Below are positions 17,483 to 26,155 of a DNA stretch of 52,982 nt, one piece after another (the stretch's first letter is position 1; each line of letters opens with the position of its first letter). Under the pieces are notes generated by a model. That model was not told the DNA's origin. It saw only the letters and a list, made by a program, of their open reading frames with translations, and made no database searches. This DNA comes from Bifidobacterium breve (lineage in GTDB: Bacteria > Myxococcota_A > UBA796 > SXON01): the NCBI GenBank assembly GCA_943328795.2, contig CALQBK020000011.1:1-52982 (forward strand), read 5' to 3'. A program made the position numbers and the translations under genes.

Positions 17483-18592
17483 ATGTCCCTCCGTCTCCCC
17501 AGCCTGACCGCGCTCCTCCTGCTCCCCAGCTTCGCCTTCGCTACCGCGGGGAAGGCGTTCGACCCGGCCACCGACACCTGGAGCCGGGAGGCGATGGAAG
17601 ACGGCGCCAAGGTCGTGAAGAGCGGCCCGCTCGCGTCGGCGTTCCTCGGCGACACCTCGGGGATGAAGCCGTTCACGGGCGCCCACCAGGCCTGGTTCGC
17701 GGACGGCTTTCGCATGGCGACCTACCAGGCCGTCGTGCTCGAGCCTTGGACCAACTCGCTTGGCCGGTACCACGTGACCGGCCAGGAGCTGATGCGGCGC
17801 TCGCTGGCGGACGCGCTCAACGGCTTGAAGGCGTGGAAGGGGAAGGTGATCGCCCCCCAACCGGGCGTCGCGGCGACCGGCGGCGACTTCACGATCTACG
17901 GGAACGTGCACCAGTTCAAGAACACCGCGAACGACGTCGAGTACGTGCTCGAGCTCGTGGGGGTGGACAGCGCCGGGATGGTGCAGTTCAAGCTGCAGGA
18001 CATCATCGGCTCGTCCGGCACCGCCGGGATCGCCGTCGCGGGGGCCAGCGCGCTCCAGAACAGCAACGGGAACATGCTGTCCGCCGGGATGGCGATGGCG
18101 ATGGCGATGCCCACAGACCGCGACCAGTTCGAGTTCTACAACCTCGCGGGGGAGGAGATCGCGCGGCGCGTGCCGAGCTCGATCTACAGCGCGGACAAGC
18201 TGCTGACGAAGGGCAAGGGCGACACGCCCCACTCGCCCGCGGTCGCGTTGACGACCGACCGCGCTGGCCTCGTGGACAGCCACACCGAGGCGTTCGGGCC
18301 CGCGCTTTCGGCGCAGGTCGCCGAGTACTTGGCCGTGGTCTCGGACCCGAAGGCGAGTGACCACGACCGGGCCGATCGGCTCCGGGACCTTGGCAAGATC
18401 GGCGCGCTCGCCGCCGTGCCGGTTGCGATCGCGCTCATCCAGGACGACTCGGTCGACAACGGCGTCCAGGAGAACGCGGCTTGGGCGTTGGGGGAGATCG
18501 GGCACCCCGACGCGCTCCCTGTCCTCGAGGCGGCGAAGGGCGTCGACAAGTTCAACTTGAAGGCTGCGACGACGAAGATCACCGAATTCTGA
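17483..18592 (+). CDS. Secreted protein with C-terminal HEAT-like repeats
   Basis: 369 residues. A signal peptide ends after FATA near residue 21. The central part contains a predicted beta region (about 125-170) and an odd Ala/Met-rich hydrophobic stretch (about 175-212) with a short MAMAMAM repeat. The C-terminal 90 residues (about 275-369) have HEAT/PBS-lyase-like helical repeats: L-R-D-L-G-K-I-G-A-L-A-A-V-P-V-A-I-A-L and N-A-A-W-A-L-G-E-I-G. The family is not recognised; the HEAT-like end suggests protein binding in the periplasm. It has its own 118-base upstream gap. Confidence 0.75.
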   Translation: MSLRLPSLTALLLLPSFAFATAGKAFDPATDTWSREAMEDGAKVVKSGPLASAFLGDTSGMKPFTGAHQAWFADGFRMATYQAVVLEPWTNSLGRYHVTGQELMRRSLADALNGLKAWKGKVIAPQPGVAATGGDFTIYGNVHQFKNTANDVEYVLELVGVDSAGMVQFKLQDIIGSSGTAGIAVAGASALQNSNGNMLSAGMAMAMAMPTDRDQFEFYNLAGEEIARRVPSSIYSADKLLTKGKGDTPHSPAVALTTDRAGLVDSHTEAFGPALSAQVAEYLAVVSDPKASDHDRADRLRDLGKIGALAAVPVAIALIQDDSVDNGVQENAAWALGEIGHPDALPVLEAAKGVDKFNLKAATTKITEF

Positions 18593-18654
18593 GGCGCCCT
18601 CGATCCCCCTGCCGCCCGGCAGGCAGGGACCTCGGTGGCTCGTTAGCCTATCGG

Positions 18655-19107
18655 ATGCGTGGTCTCCCTCTCGTCGCAGCGCTCGTGGCGCTCTCGGCTT
18701 GCTCACTCTCTGGGTTGAAGCCGGAAGATCCCGAACCTCGCGACTGCGAGACGCGCACGGCGTACTACCGGGATGCCGACGGGGATGGGTTCGGAGACGA
18801 GCTCGTCGTGGCGTTCGGCTGCTCGGCGGAGGATGGCTGGGTGGAGGCCGCTGGGGACTGCGACGACACCGACCCGGCGCGCGCTTCGGACTGCTCGACG
18901 GACACTGGTGATATCCACGAGACCGGCGAGACCGGCGACACGAGCGGCGACACCAGCTCGGTCGACACAGGCGGCGACACCGCTCCGGCCGACACGAGCG
19001 GCGATACCGGCTCGGTCGACACCGGCGGGGACACCGCGGCCCCGCCGCCGAGCGCCGACCGCCGGGCACCGTCCTGGGAGGCCGTCCGGGTGTCGCGTCG
19101 ATGCTGA
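18655..19107 (+). CDS. Asp/Thr-rich lipoprotein with MopE-type metal-binding motif
   Basis: 150 residues from the ATG at 18655. A lipoprotein signal ends in LSAC (Cys at residue 16). The next part has Y-Y-R-D-A-D-G-D-G-F-G-D followed by G-D-C-D-D-T-D-P, the paired motif of MopE/thrombospondin-3-like calcium or copper binding segments common in Myxococcota surface proteins. The C-terminal half is a low-complexity series of G-D-T-(G/S) units encoded by imperfect repeats (about 18900-19035), probably an extended stalk. The last 7 bases overlap plsB. Metal binding is inferred from the motif. Confidence 0.75.
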   Translation: MRGLPLVAALVALSACSLSGLKPEDPEPRDCETRTAYYRDADGDGFGDELVVAFGCSAEDGWVEAAGDCDDTDPARASDCSTDTGDIHETGETGDTSGDTSSVDTGGDTAPADTSGDTGSVDTGGDTAAPPPSADRRAPSWEAVRVSRRC

Positions 19108-21710
19108 TGACGCCGACCGAGGGCGCCGACCTGCCGGCGCCAATCGCCCGCAACGGCCCCTCCGCGATGCTGGAGGAGTTCGGCCCGCTGTGGTTCGCGT
19201 CGGGGCTGTGGTTCTTCTTCCGTCACCTGCGCATGGACGACAACAGCGCCGAGCGCGTGCGCAAGGCCGCGCTCCGCGGGCCCGTGGTGTTCGCGCTGCA
19301 CACCGAGTCGCGCGTGGACTGGCTCGCGCTGAACCGCGTGCTGCTCGACCGTCGCCTGCCGCTGTCCGTCTGCGCAAACGGGGTGACCGCGACGCCGTTC
19401 ATGCCGCTCGGGCAGATGTGGCGCACCCTGACCGGGCCGAAGGTCGGAAACCCGCTGGAGAACGGCCAAACGCTGGCCGCCATCCTCGCCGGGCAGCCGG
19501 TGTGCGTGTTCTTGGCACCGCGGCGGGACCTGCGGGACGTCGCGACCCTCCTGGACCCGGCCGGGCGAGATGGCCGCGACGAGGTTGACCCGGTGCGGGT
19601 GCTGTGGGACGCGCAAGCCCGGACGGATCGCCCCGTCCAGGTGCTGCCCGTCGTCGTGATCTGGGATCGCGCCCCGGAGCCCGCTCGCACCGAGGTCGGC
19701 CGGTTCCTGCTCGGGACAGAGGACCGGCCGGGCGCGTTTGGGAAGATCCGCGCGCTGGCCCGCTCCCAGGGCGGCGGCATCGTCCAGGTCGGTGAGCCGG
19801 TCGTGCTCGCAGAGCAGGTCCAGGTGTTCGCTGGGGAGTCGGAGGCCCGGCGCGCTCGGGCGCTGCGGATGGTGCTGCGGCGCTACTTGTACCGCGAGTC
19901 TCAGGTGGTGAAGGGCCCCCGCTCGCGGCCGCGCGGCTGGGTACGAAAGCAGGTGCTGCAGAGCCGGGAGATCCGCGAGCTTGTCCGGCGCGAGGTCGCG
20001 GCGTCGAGCAAGCCGGAGGAGCAGGTCGTCCGGAAGATCGTGAAGACCTTCGACCACATCGCGGCGCGCTTCAGCTACCCGATGGTGCGCTTCTCGGCGT
20101 TCGTCACCCGCCAGATCTGGAACCGGATCTACTCTGGCGTCGACGTGCGCGAGGAGGACATCGAGCGCATCCGCGCCGCGTTGCGCGCCGGCACGCCGAT
20201 CCTCACGCCGTGCCACCGGTCCCACCTGGACTACCTGCTGATCAGCTCCCTGCTGCACGATAATGACGTCGTCATCCCGCACATCGTCGCAGGCGAGAAC
20301 CTGTCGTTCTGGCCGCTCGGGGCGATCTTCCGGCGCTGTGGCGCGTTCTTCATCAAGCGCAGCTTCAGCGGCGACCGCATCTTCCCCGCGGTGTTCGAGC
20401 GCTACGTGCGCGAGCTCATCAAGATGGAGGTCCCGCTCGAGTTCTTCATCGAGGGCGGGCGATCCCGCACGGGCAAGCTCCTGCCCCCGAAGCTCGGCGT
20501 GCTGTCCATGGTGTTCGACGCCGCCCCCGATGTCCGGGCCGACCGCGACGTCACGTTCTTGCCGATCTACATCGGCTACGAGCAGATCGCCGAGGAGCGG
20601 GTGTACGCCCGGGAGCTCGCTGGCGCCGGCAAGGAGAAGGAGAACGTCGGGCAGGTCGTCAAGGCCACGAAGGTCCTCACCCAGCGCTACGGGAAGGTGT
20701 ACCTGCGGGTCGGCGAGCCGTACACGTTGAAGGACGCGCTCGCGGCTGCGGGGACCACCGCGACGGGGTGGCCCGAGCTGGGGCACGCGCAACGGCAAGA
20801 GGTCCTCCAGGGGGCCTCGGAGGTGCTGCTCCACCGGATCAACGCGGAGGCGCTGGCCTTGCCCACCGCGATCGTCGCGATCGCGCTGCTCGGGCACCCT
20901 CGCGCCGGGGTCCGGCACGCCGAGCTGGTCGCGCGCGTGAGCCGGATCCGGCAGTTCTTGGCCGTCGCGGGCGTCCCCGAGGGCGGGGGCGTCGACCACG
21001 TGCACGCGATCATCGAAGAGGCGGTAGCGCGCTTCTCGAGCGGCCGGCTCCTCGTGCGGATGGAGGCCGAGCACGACCGCGTCTACCGCATCGTGCCCGA
21101 GGGCCGGACGACGCTCGAGTACTACAAGAACACCGTGCTGCACGCGTTTGCACCGGCCGCCTACGTGGCCGCGGCCGTCCGCGCGATCGGCACCGACACC
21201 GTGGACCGGGACCAGGTACGCGAGCTCTTCCGCATGCAGCAGTTCCTGCTGCGGCACGAGTTCGTGCTGGATCCTGGCCTCGACACCGACATGCTGGAGG
21301 CGCGCGGCTTCGCTGCGCTGGCGGCGTACGGCGCGCTCTCGGCCGATGGCAGCGCGGTGCTCGACCGGGCGCGGGTCGGGGAGATCGCGAACCTGACGGC
21401 GAACTTCTTGGAGTCCTACCTGCTGCTGCTGCGCGCGGCCGACCGGGGGGACGCCGCCGGGCTCGACGCGAAGACGCTGGGACGCGACGCGTTGGCGTTC
21501 GGGAAGACGCTCTTGGCGGTCGACGAGATCTACCGGCCGGAGTCGCTCTCGACGCAGAACCTGGAGAACGCGGTGCGCGCGTTCAAGGAGGAAGGCGTGC
21601 TGAGGGTGGACGGCACGAAGCTGCGGCTGGTGCGGGAGCCGTTCACGACCTGGGTATCGGTGATCGAGCGCCTGCTGCTCGTGCCGCTCCGAGACGGGGC
21701 GCAGCTCTGA
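19101..21710 (+). CDS. plsB: Glycerol-3-phosphate 1-O-acyltransferase
   Basis: 869 residues, close to the roughly 800 of E. coli PlsB. The acyltransferase core is clear: block I H-R-S-H-L-D (H-x4-D) near residue 373, F-R-R-C-G-A-F-F-I-K-R, block III F-I-E-G-G-R-S-R-T-G-K near 449, and block IV F-L-P-I-Y-I-G-Y-E. The N-terminal 280 residues and C-terminal helical region also follow the PlsB layout. It makes 1-acyl-glycerol-3-phosphate at the inner membrane, the first step of phospholipid synthesis. The ATG at 19101 overlaps the preceding lipoprotein stop; a second ATG at 19107 is an alternative. A small membrane protein follows 14 bases later. Confidence 0.95.
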   Translation: MLMTPTEGADLPAPIARNGPSAMLEEFGPLWFASGLWFFFRHLRMDDNSAERVRKAALRGPVVFALHTESRVDWLALNRVLLDRRLPLSVCANGVTATPFMPLGQMWRTLTGPKVGNPLENGQTLAAILAGQPVCVFLAPRRDLRDVATLLDPAGRDGRDEVDPVRVLWDAQARTDRPVQVLPVVVIWDRAPEPARTEVGRFLLGTEDRPGAFGKIRALARSQGGGIVQVGEPVVLAEQVQVFAGESEARRARALRMVLRRYLYRESQVVKGPRSRPRGWVRKQVLQSREIRELVRREVAASSKPEEQVVRKIVKTFDHIAARFSYPMVRFSAFVTRQIWNRIYSGVDVREEDIERIRAALRAGTPILTPCHRSHLDYLLISSLLHDNDVVIPHIVAGENLSFWPLGAIFRRCGAFFIKRSFSGDRIFPAVFERYVRELIKMEVPLEFFIEGGRSRTGKLLPPKLGVLSMVFDAAPDVRADRDVTFLPIYIGYEQIAEERVYARELAGAGKEKENVGQVVKATKVLTQRYGKVYLRVGEPYTLKDALAAAGTTATGWPELGHAQRQEVLQGASEVLLHRINAEALALPTAIVAIALLGHPRAGVRHAELVARVSRIRQFLAVAGVPEGGGVDHVHAIIEEAVARFSSGRLLVRMEAEHDRVYRIVPEGRTTLEYYKNTVLHAFAPAAYVAAAVRAIGTDTVDRDQVRELFRMQQFLLRHEFVLDPGLDTDMLEARGFAALAAYGALSADGSAVLDRARVGEIANLTANFLESYLLLLRAADRGDAAGLDAKTLGRDALAFGKTLLAVDEIYRPESLSTQNLENAVRAFKEEGVLRVDGTKLRLVREPFTTWVSVIERLLLVPLRDGAQL

Positions 21711-21724
21711 GATGAGGCCGCTTC

Positions 21725-22177
21725 GTGAGCGTTGACGACCTGTTTGGCGCCGCGCCGGCGCCGGCTCCCACGCGCCCGGAGGACGCGCTCCGCGGGGTTC
21801 GCCGGTGGACGTGGCTCGCGGGCGCGATGAACTACGCGGGCTTCCTCGGCGGCCTCGGGATCCTGTTCTTGCGGGGCTCGGTCGGGCCGGGTGGCCCGGA
21901 GCCCGGCGCGATGGGCACGGTGGCTGCGGGGCTCCTCGTCGTCACCATGGTGATGTCGCTGCTCTCTGTCCCTGGCGCGCTCGTCACTGCCTGGGCGTGG
22001 ATCCTCGCGGACGAGACGCTGAGGCAGGCCCGCACGGGGGCGCTTCCGCCTGCGGTTGGTGAACCCGCGTTCCGGGCGCGCGAGCGAGCGTTCGTCTTGC
22101 TCATCGTCGCCTGCGTGTGCCTCGGGGTGCAGCTGTTCGCGCTGCAGTCGGTCCTGGCGGGCGGCGCCGGGCCGTGA
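21725..22177 (+). CDS. Small membrane protein of unknown function
   Basis: 150 residues from a GTG. Three hydrophobic segments (about 31-50, 63-88, and 122-144) indicate an inner-membrane protein with a Pro/Ala-rich cytoplasmic start. No known family is recognised. It follows plsB by 14 bases and is probably co-transcribed with it. The gene is convergent with the LuxR-type regulator, with only 4 bases between the stops. Confidence 0.7.
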   Translation: MSVDDLFGAAPAPAPTRPEDALRGVRRWTWLAGAMNYAGFLGGLGILFLRGSVGPGGPEPGAMGTVAAGLLVVTMVMSLLSVPGALVTAWAWILADETLRQARTGALPPAVGEPAFRARERAFVLLIVACVCLGVQLFALQSVLAGGAGP

Positions 22178-22181
22178 CGAC

Positions 22182-22775
22182 CTAGAGGGCCAGGAGCCCA
22201 GCGCGCATCGCGCGGGTGACGACGTCCGTCCGGCTCTGCGCTCCGAGCTTGTGGATCAGCGCGTTCACGTGGAACTTCGCCGTGTGCTCGCTGATGTCCA
22301 GCCTGTCCGCGATGATCTTGTTCGGGTGGCCCTCGGCGAGGTGCTTGAGCACCTGAGCCTCGCGGTTCGTGAGCGTTGGCCCTGCGGTCGCCCCGAGGTT
22401 GTCGGACACCACGAACCCGAGCGCACACGCCCGGAGCGCCGCGACGAGCCGGACGGTCCCCGCGTTGTCCCGGATGCTGTCGCGCAGCATCGCCCCGCGG
22501 GCGCCGGCGTGCATCGCCGCCCGCCCCTGGTCCGCGTTCCCGACCAACGCGAGCGCCGGGGTGTCGAGGCCGGCGTGCGCCCTGAACTGGCGCAGGCCCA
22601 GCTCCTCGTTGCGCCCGAAGTCCCACGCGTAGACATCCGCGGGGACCGACATCACCAGGTCCGAAGGCGAAAGCCCGCCGGTCACCCGCGCTCCGGGCTC
22701 GCCCCCGAGCAGCCCGAGGAGCCCGCTGCGGTGCGCCGCATCCTCTGCGACGACCAACACAGAAACCGCGTCCAT
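22182..22775 (-). CDS. LuxR/NarL-type transcription regulator with atypical receiver-like domain
   Basis: 197 residues from the ATG at 22775; a second ATG at 22796 is equally possible, as neither has a clear Shine-Dalgarno. The C-terminal 62 residues are a LuxR-type helix-turn-helix (L-T-N-R-E-A-Q-V-L-K-H-L-A-E-G...H-T-A-K-F-H-V-N-A-L-I-H-K-L-G). The N-terminal 120 residues follow the receiver fold loosely: the first acidic pair is E-D, a candidate phospho-acceptor Asp lies in Y-A-W-D-F-G, and the usual conserved Lys of the L-x-K-D segment is replaced by Arg (M-L-R-D-S). It may thus work without phosphorylation. It is divergent from the beta-propeller gene at 22904. Confidence 0.82.
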   Translation of the reverse strand: MDAVSVLVVAEDAAHRSGLLGLLGGEPGARVTGGLSPSDLVMSVPADVYAWDFGRNEELGLRQFRAHAGLDTPALALVGNADQGRAAMHAGARGAMLRDSIRDNAGTVRLVAALRACALGFVVSDNLGATAGPTLTNREAQVLKHLAEGHPNKIIADRLDISEHTAKFHVNALIHKLGAQSRTDVVTRAMRAGLLAL

Positions 22776-22903
22776 CGAGTGAAGAGAAGCGACCATGAGA
22801 AATGGGGTACACACCCCCGGCACGCCGGCAAGTCGGCCCCCCGACGCAATTTGTTGCAAGGCCGTCCAGCCGGCCCGCGGTGACGAGCTTATGTACGCGC
22901 AGC

Positions 22904-23797
22904 GTGGACCTGTCGAACGCCCACTTCCAGCACCCAGTGAAGCCGTTGGAGGCGCTCGTCAGCCCGCCTGTGAGCAACCCGCGGGCCATGGCGTGGAGCG
23001 GCGAGGAGCTGCTCGTCGTGGACAACGAGGGCACCGTTCACCTCGTGGAGCCGAGCTACGGGGCGCGAAAGCTCTTTCGCGCGGCGCCAAACCCGGTGCG
23101 GATCGCCATCTCGCCGAGCTCGACCGCCGGCCGGCGCGTGGCGATCTTGGACGCGGCGGGCCTGCTGCGCGTGTACGGGCTCGACGGGCGGCTGTGGTGG
23201 GAGCGCTTGACCGGCCTGATCGCCGGGCTGCAGGTCACGTTCGAGGCGTCCGGGTTGGTGGCCGTCGGGGACGCCGGGGATGCCCGGCGGGCGCTCGCGC
23301 TCGACCCGGACGGCGGCGTGCTCTCCCGCGCGCGGGTCCCAGCCCGCACTGTCGCGGTGCCCCAACCGACCGGCCTACCTTGGCTCGTGCGGAGCCTGTC
23401 GACGGGCCTGCAGGTGCTGCCCTGGGGCGTCCCGCTCGGGTCGGAGGCGGGCACCCAACACCACCTGTACGTGGCGCCCAACTGCGTGTTTGGCGTGTCG
23501 TCGGGCGGGGTGACCCTGTGGCGCGGGCCGAGACCGAAGGAGCACGGCGTGGCGCAAGAGGCCGTCACGGTCAAGCTCCTCGACGTCGCGAACGCGGCTG
23601 TCTCGCTCGACGGGGAGACGCTGGCGCTGGCCACGCGGTCGGGCGGGGTGTCCGTCACGGTCGCGCGGCCCGGCGTCGTTCGCCCGGGCTCCGGCGGCGT
23701 GACCGCGCACGAGGCGCCTGTCACTGGGCTGGGGTTCTCGCAGCGCGGGCGGTGGCTCGCGAGCTTGGCCGAGCGCGTCTGGATCTGGAGCTACTAG
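22904..23797 (+). CDS. Beta-propeller (WD40-like) protein of unknown function
   Basis: 297 residues from the GTG at 22904, chosen because coding character begins there; the frame is open to 22802, overlapping the regulator's alternative start. No signal peptide is evident, so it is probably cytoplasmic. Repeats with WD40/PQQ-like blades are visible: L-L-V-V-D-N-E-G-T-V-H-L-V, V-A-I-L-D-A-A-G-L-L-R-V-Y-G-L-D-G, and the C-terminal H-E-A-P-V-T-G-L-G-F-S-Q-R-G-R-W-L-A-S...V-W-I-W-S-Y. Such proteins are usually binding platforms. The divergent regulator might control it. Confidence 0.72.
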   Translation: MDLSNAHFQHPVKPLEALVSPPVSNPRAMAWSGEELLVVDNEGTVHLVEPSYGARKLFRAAPNPVRIAISPSSTAGRRVAILDAAGLLRVYGLDGRLWWERLTGLIAGLQVTFEASGLVAVGDAGDARRALALDPDGGVLSRARVPARTVAVPQPTGLPWLVRSLSTGLQVLPWGVPLGSEAGTQHHLYVAPNCVFGVSSGGVTLWRGPRPKEHGVAQEAVTVKLLDVANAAVSLDGETLALATRSGGVSVTVARPGVVRPGSGGVTAHEAPVTGLGFSQRGRWLASLAERVWIWSY

Positions 23798-23808
23798 CCG
23801 GGGTCAGG

Positions 23809-24291
23809 TCAGAACAAGTCCGGCCAGGTCATCGCCGCGAGGATTCCCAGCCCGACCACGGGCGCGTGCGCGACGACGGTTGGCGGTGCCCCTTCGCCCT
23901 GCACCACGCGCTTCACGTTCCCGAGCCGCCCCTTGATCGCCAAGATCGCAATCCCGATCGGCACGCCCAGGAACAGCATCCAGAGGGTCGCCCGCAGCGC
24001 GGGCAGCGGCCCGAGCAGCGCGCCCGCGGCCATCAACATCTTCACGTCGCCCGCCTTGATCGCGCCCATCCGCCACGGGAAGAAGCACGCGAGCATCGCG
24101 GTCACCACCCCCGCGGCGCCAAGCCACCAGCCGCCGAGCGTCCAGTGCGCTGCGACCGCGCCGATCGCCATCACCGGGAACGTCAGCCAGTTCTTGATCT
24201 TCTGCGTGGTCAGGTCGGTGTAGCAGGCCACGAGGATGAGCACCCCGATAGCGATGCGCTGGAACAGCTCCGCGGGCGCGAGGCCGGTCAC
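23809..24291 (-). CDS. Prepilin peptidase, CpaA/TadV type
   Basis: 160 residues from a GTG. This is the short A24 aspartic peptidase form with no N-terminal methylase domain. The two catalytic aspartates are visible: D26 in Y-T-D-L-T-T-Q-K-I-K-N and D82 in K-A-G-D-V-K-M. There are four to five membrane helices. It cleaves type IV or Flp-type prepilins at the cytoplasmic face of the inner membrane. A 58-residue pilin-like ORF ends 23 bases upstream on the same strand, but no other tad/flp or type IV pilus genes are seen nearby. Confidence 0.9.
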   Translation of the reverse strand: MTGLAPAELFQRIAIGVLILVACYTDLTTQKIKNWLTFPVMAIGAVAAHWTLGGWWLGAAGVVTAMLACFFPWRMGAIKAGDVKMLMAAGALLGPLPALRATLWMLFLGVPIGIAILAIKGRLGNVKRVVQGEGAPPTVVAHAPVVGLGILAAMTWPDLF

Positions 24292-24313
24292 GAGCGCCGG
24301 CTCGGACGCCCGC

Positions 24314-24490
24314 TCAAAAGTCGATCCCGATGGCTTCCGCGACGTCGTTCACCACGCCGTTGGCCCAGGGGAGGAGCTGCGGCGCGAACGTGCCGGTGAC
24401 GATCACGAGCCCGACCACCAGCGCGCTGATGACGACCAGCACCTCGGCCGTCGACCCCGCCGGGCGATCAGTAGTTGGAGACGATGCCAT
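24314..24490 (-). CDS. 58-residue Flp-pilin-like micro-protein
   Basis: This small ORF reads from the ATG at 24490 to the TGA at 24316-24314. The first 12 residues are hydrophilic (MASSPTTDRPAG), then S-T-A-E-V leads into one hydrophobic helix of about 17 residues (VLVVISALVVGLVIVTG) and a short polar tail ending in GIDF. Hydrophilic leader, small residue, Glu, hydrophobic helix is the layout of Flp-type and type IV prepilins. If cleavage is after Ala11, Glu falls at position +5, the canonical place. It overlaps the preceding lipoprotein gene by 23 bases and is followed by the prepilin peptidase. A GGGGG run 5-6 bases upstream may serve as the ribosome binding site. Pilin identity is inference from layout and neighbour. 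Confidence 0.6.
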   Translation of the reverse strand: MASSPTTDRPAGSTAEVLVVISALVVGLVIVTGTFAPQLLPWANGVVNDVAEAIGIDF

Positions 24491-25616
24491 AGAACCCCCG
24501 GTGCGGGACGGTGCCGTCGGTGGTGTACAGGTCCGCGGCGTAGCCCGAACCCGCTACGACGCGCCACACGGTGTAGAACCAGCCGGCGTTCGCGGTGACG
24601 TAGTAGTCGCCGGTGTCCCCGTCAATCGCGAGCATGAACGGCTCCCAGTCCTCGTCCGCCCACTCCTCTTGCGCGACCCAACTCGAGTCCCCGATGTTGA
24701 AGCGGTAGACGTAGTAGGCCCCCGTGTTTGCGTCGATCCCGGGGCTGTACCACCCGTCGCCGTCCTTGTGGGCCCCCGAGTACGTGTACACCGCAGGCGC
24801 CTCCAGGTCCTCCTTCAGGAGCACGTTGAACGCGCCCGACGAAGGGTCGTAGGTCGCGAACCCGCCGAAGTAGCCGAACAGGCCCACCTCGCCGGTGAGC
24901 GGGTCGACCGCGAGGCTGTACGCGGCGATCTCGTGCGTCTCGGGCGAGTAGAGGTCGCAGGTCCACGTGGCGACCTCGGAGACCGTGCCGTCCGGCGCGA
25001 TCGCCTGCAGCCCGCCGAGCGTCGTCGCGTAGATGGTCCCGTCGAGCCCGGTAGCGATCCCGTAGACGCCGTACGGGTACGCGTCGGTGTCCTCTGAGAA
25101 GTCGAACAGGTCCGTGCACGTGCCGTCGCGGTCGACGGTCGAGACCTTCGCGTAGCCGTTGTTGATCACCCAGCCGTCGGTGCCGTCGGAGAGCGGGCCG
25201 GCCGCGTGGTCGAGCCACACCGGGTAGCAGTCGTTGTCCAGCGTCTGCTCGTCCTGGACCCGGCCGATGGTGTCGAGGTTGAAGATCGAGCTCGAGCCCT
25301 CGTCGTTCGCGTAGGCGACATCGAGCCCGGACCAGTCCTCGTCCACCCGTCCGTCGCAGTCGTTGTCGATGGTGTCGTTCGTGTCCTCGTCGCGCGCGGG
25401 CGAGGCGTACACGTTGTTGTCGTCGCAGTCGCCCTCGGCGACGGTGAAGCCGTCGTCGTCTTGGTCGTCGTCGCTGTCCCCCGTGTCGTCGGGGTTCGTG
25501 TCGTGCGGGCTCGTGTCCTGCGTGTCGGCGACGGAGTCATCAGGCGAGGGCTGGAAGCCCGGCTTTTGCCCGCAGCCGGCCAGGAGGAGGAGGGGGACAG
25601 GGAGGAGGCGCATCAT
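24468..25616 (-). CDS. Lipoprotein with MopE-type motifs and beta-propeller-like domain
   Basis: 382 residues from the ATG at 25616 (a second ATG follows directly). The signal ends in LLAGC, Cys at residue 15. A Asp/Thr/Ser-rich stalk precedes D-D-D-G-F-T-V-A-E-G-D-C-D-D-N-N and D-N-D-C-D-G-R-V-D-E-D, the MopE-like metal-binding motif. The rest (about 110-382) has repeated D-G-T-I-Y-A-T-T-L-G-G-L and D-P-L-T-G-E-V-G-L-F-G-Y strands resembling a beta-propeller with calcium-loop D-G-D-x-G-D-Y. It is likely exposed at the cell surface. The pilin-like ORF begins inside its 3' end, so the three genes probably form an operon. Confidence 0.78.
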   Translation of the reverse strand: MMRLLPVPLLLLAGCGQKPGFQPSPDDSVADTQDTSPHDTNPDDTGDSDDDQDDDGFTVAEGDCDDNNVYASPARDEDTNDTIDNDCDGRVDEDWSGLDVAYANDEGSSSIFNLDTIGRVQDEQTLDNDCYPVWLDHAAGPLSDGTDGWVINNGYAKVSTVDRDGTCTDLFDFSEDTDAYPYGVYGIATGLDGTIYATTLGGLQAIAPDGTVSEVATWTCDLYSPETHEIAAYSLAVDPLTGEVGLFGYFGGFATYDPSSGAFNVLLKEDLEAPAVYTYSGAHKDGDGWYSPGIDANTGAYYVYRFNIGDSSWVAQEEWADEDWEPFMLAIDGDTGDYYVTANAGWFYTVWRVVAGSGYAADLYTTDGTVPHRGFYGIVSNY

Positions 25617-25662
25617 CCTGCAATAGTAGCGCGGCAGCGCCCGGGCTGGCCCCGGCGATCGG

Positions 25663-26088
25663 CTACTGGCAGACGACGCCGTCACCGGCGAGCGTGTAGC
25701 TGGCGCTGTCGAGGACGGCCGCACCATCGGCGTCCGTGATCGCGACGCCCGTGTTGCTGACCAGGTCGGCCTCGATGGTGATGTCGCCGTCGTCGTAGCC
25801 GTCGAGCGTGATGCTGCACTCGAGCGACTCGCACGGGAAGTTCTTCGGCTCGGCGTTGATCACGATGTTCCAGTGCCCCTCGCCATCGACCTCCTCAGAG
25901 TGCTCGACGGGAGAGACGACCGTGACGTTCTCCACGGCGACGGTGACCTGCATGCACGTCGGGATCGTCGCGCCGTCCGCGGGCGCGGTGATGGTGATGC
26001 ACGGTTGACCGGCGGGGCAGTCCGACGGGGCCGAGTCGTCGACGCCCTTGCCGGCGCAGGCAGCGAGGAGGAGGAGCGCGAGCTTCAT
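25663..26088 (-). CDS. Small lipoprotein of unknown function
   Basis: 141 residues from the ATG at 26088. The signal is extremely short: MKLALLLLAAC, with the lipobox Cys at residue 11. The mature part has C-P-A-G-Q-P-C then an Ig-like beta sandwich pattern (I-T-I-T-A-P-A-D-G-A-T-I-P...V-T-V-A-V-E-N-V), with further Cys that may pair. The frame stays open far upstream to 26472, but that part is antisense to the amidotransferase gene. It lies 46 bases before the MopE-type lipoprotein and is divergent from the amidotransferase operon. Confidence 0.72.
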   Translation of the reverse strand: MKLALLLLAACAGKGVDDSAPSDCPAGQPCITITAPADGATIPTCMQVTVAVENVTVVSPVEHSEEVDGEGHWNIVINAEPKNFPCESLECSITLDGYDDGDITIEADLVSNTGVAITDADGAAVLDSASYTLAGDGVVCQ

Positions 26089-26155
26089 GCCACTAGGATC
26101 ACACGGCGTGCGCGTTCGTGCAAACCCGCCGGGCCTTTCTTGATAGACGCGCCCC

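Noticed and set aside
18765-21257. 830-residue minus-strand frame opposite plsB
   Set aside because: Shadow of plsB and the lipoprotein gene; no recognisable domain.
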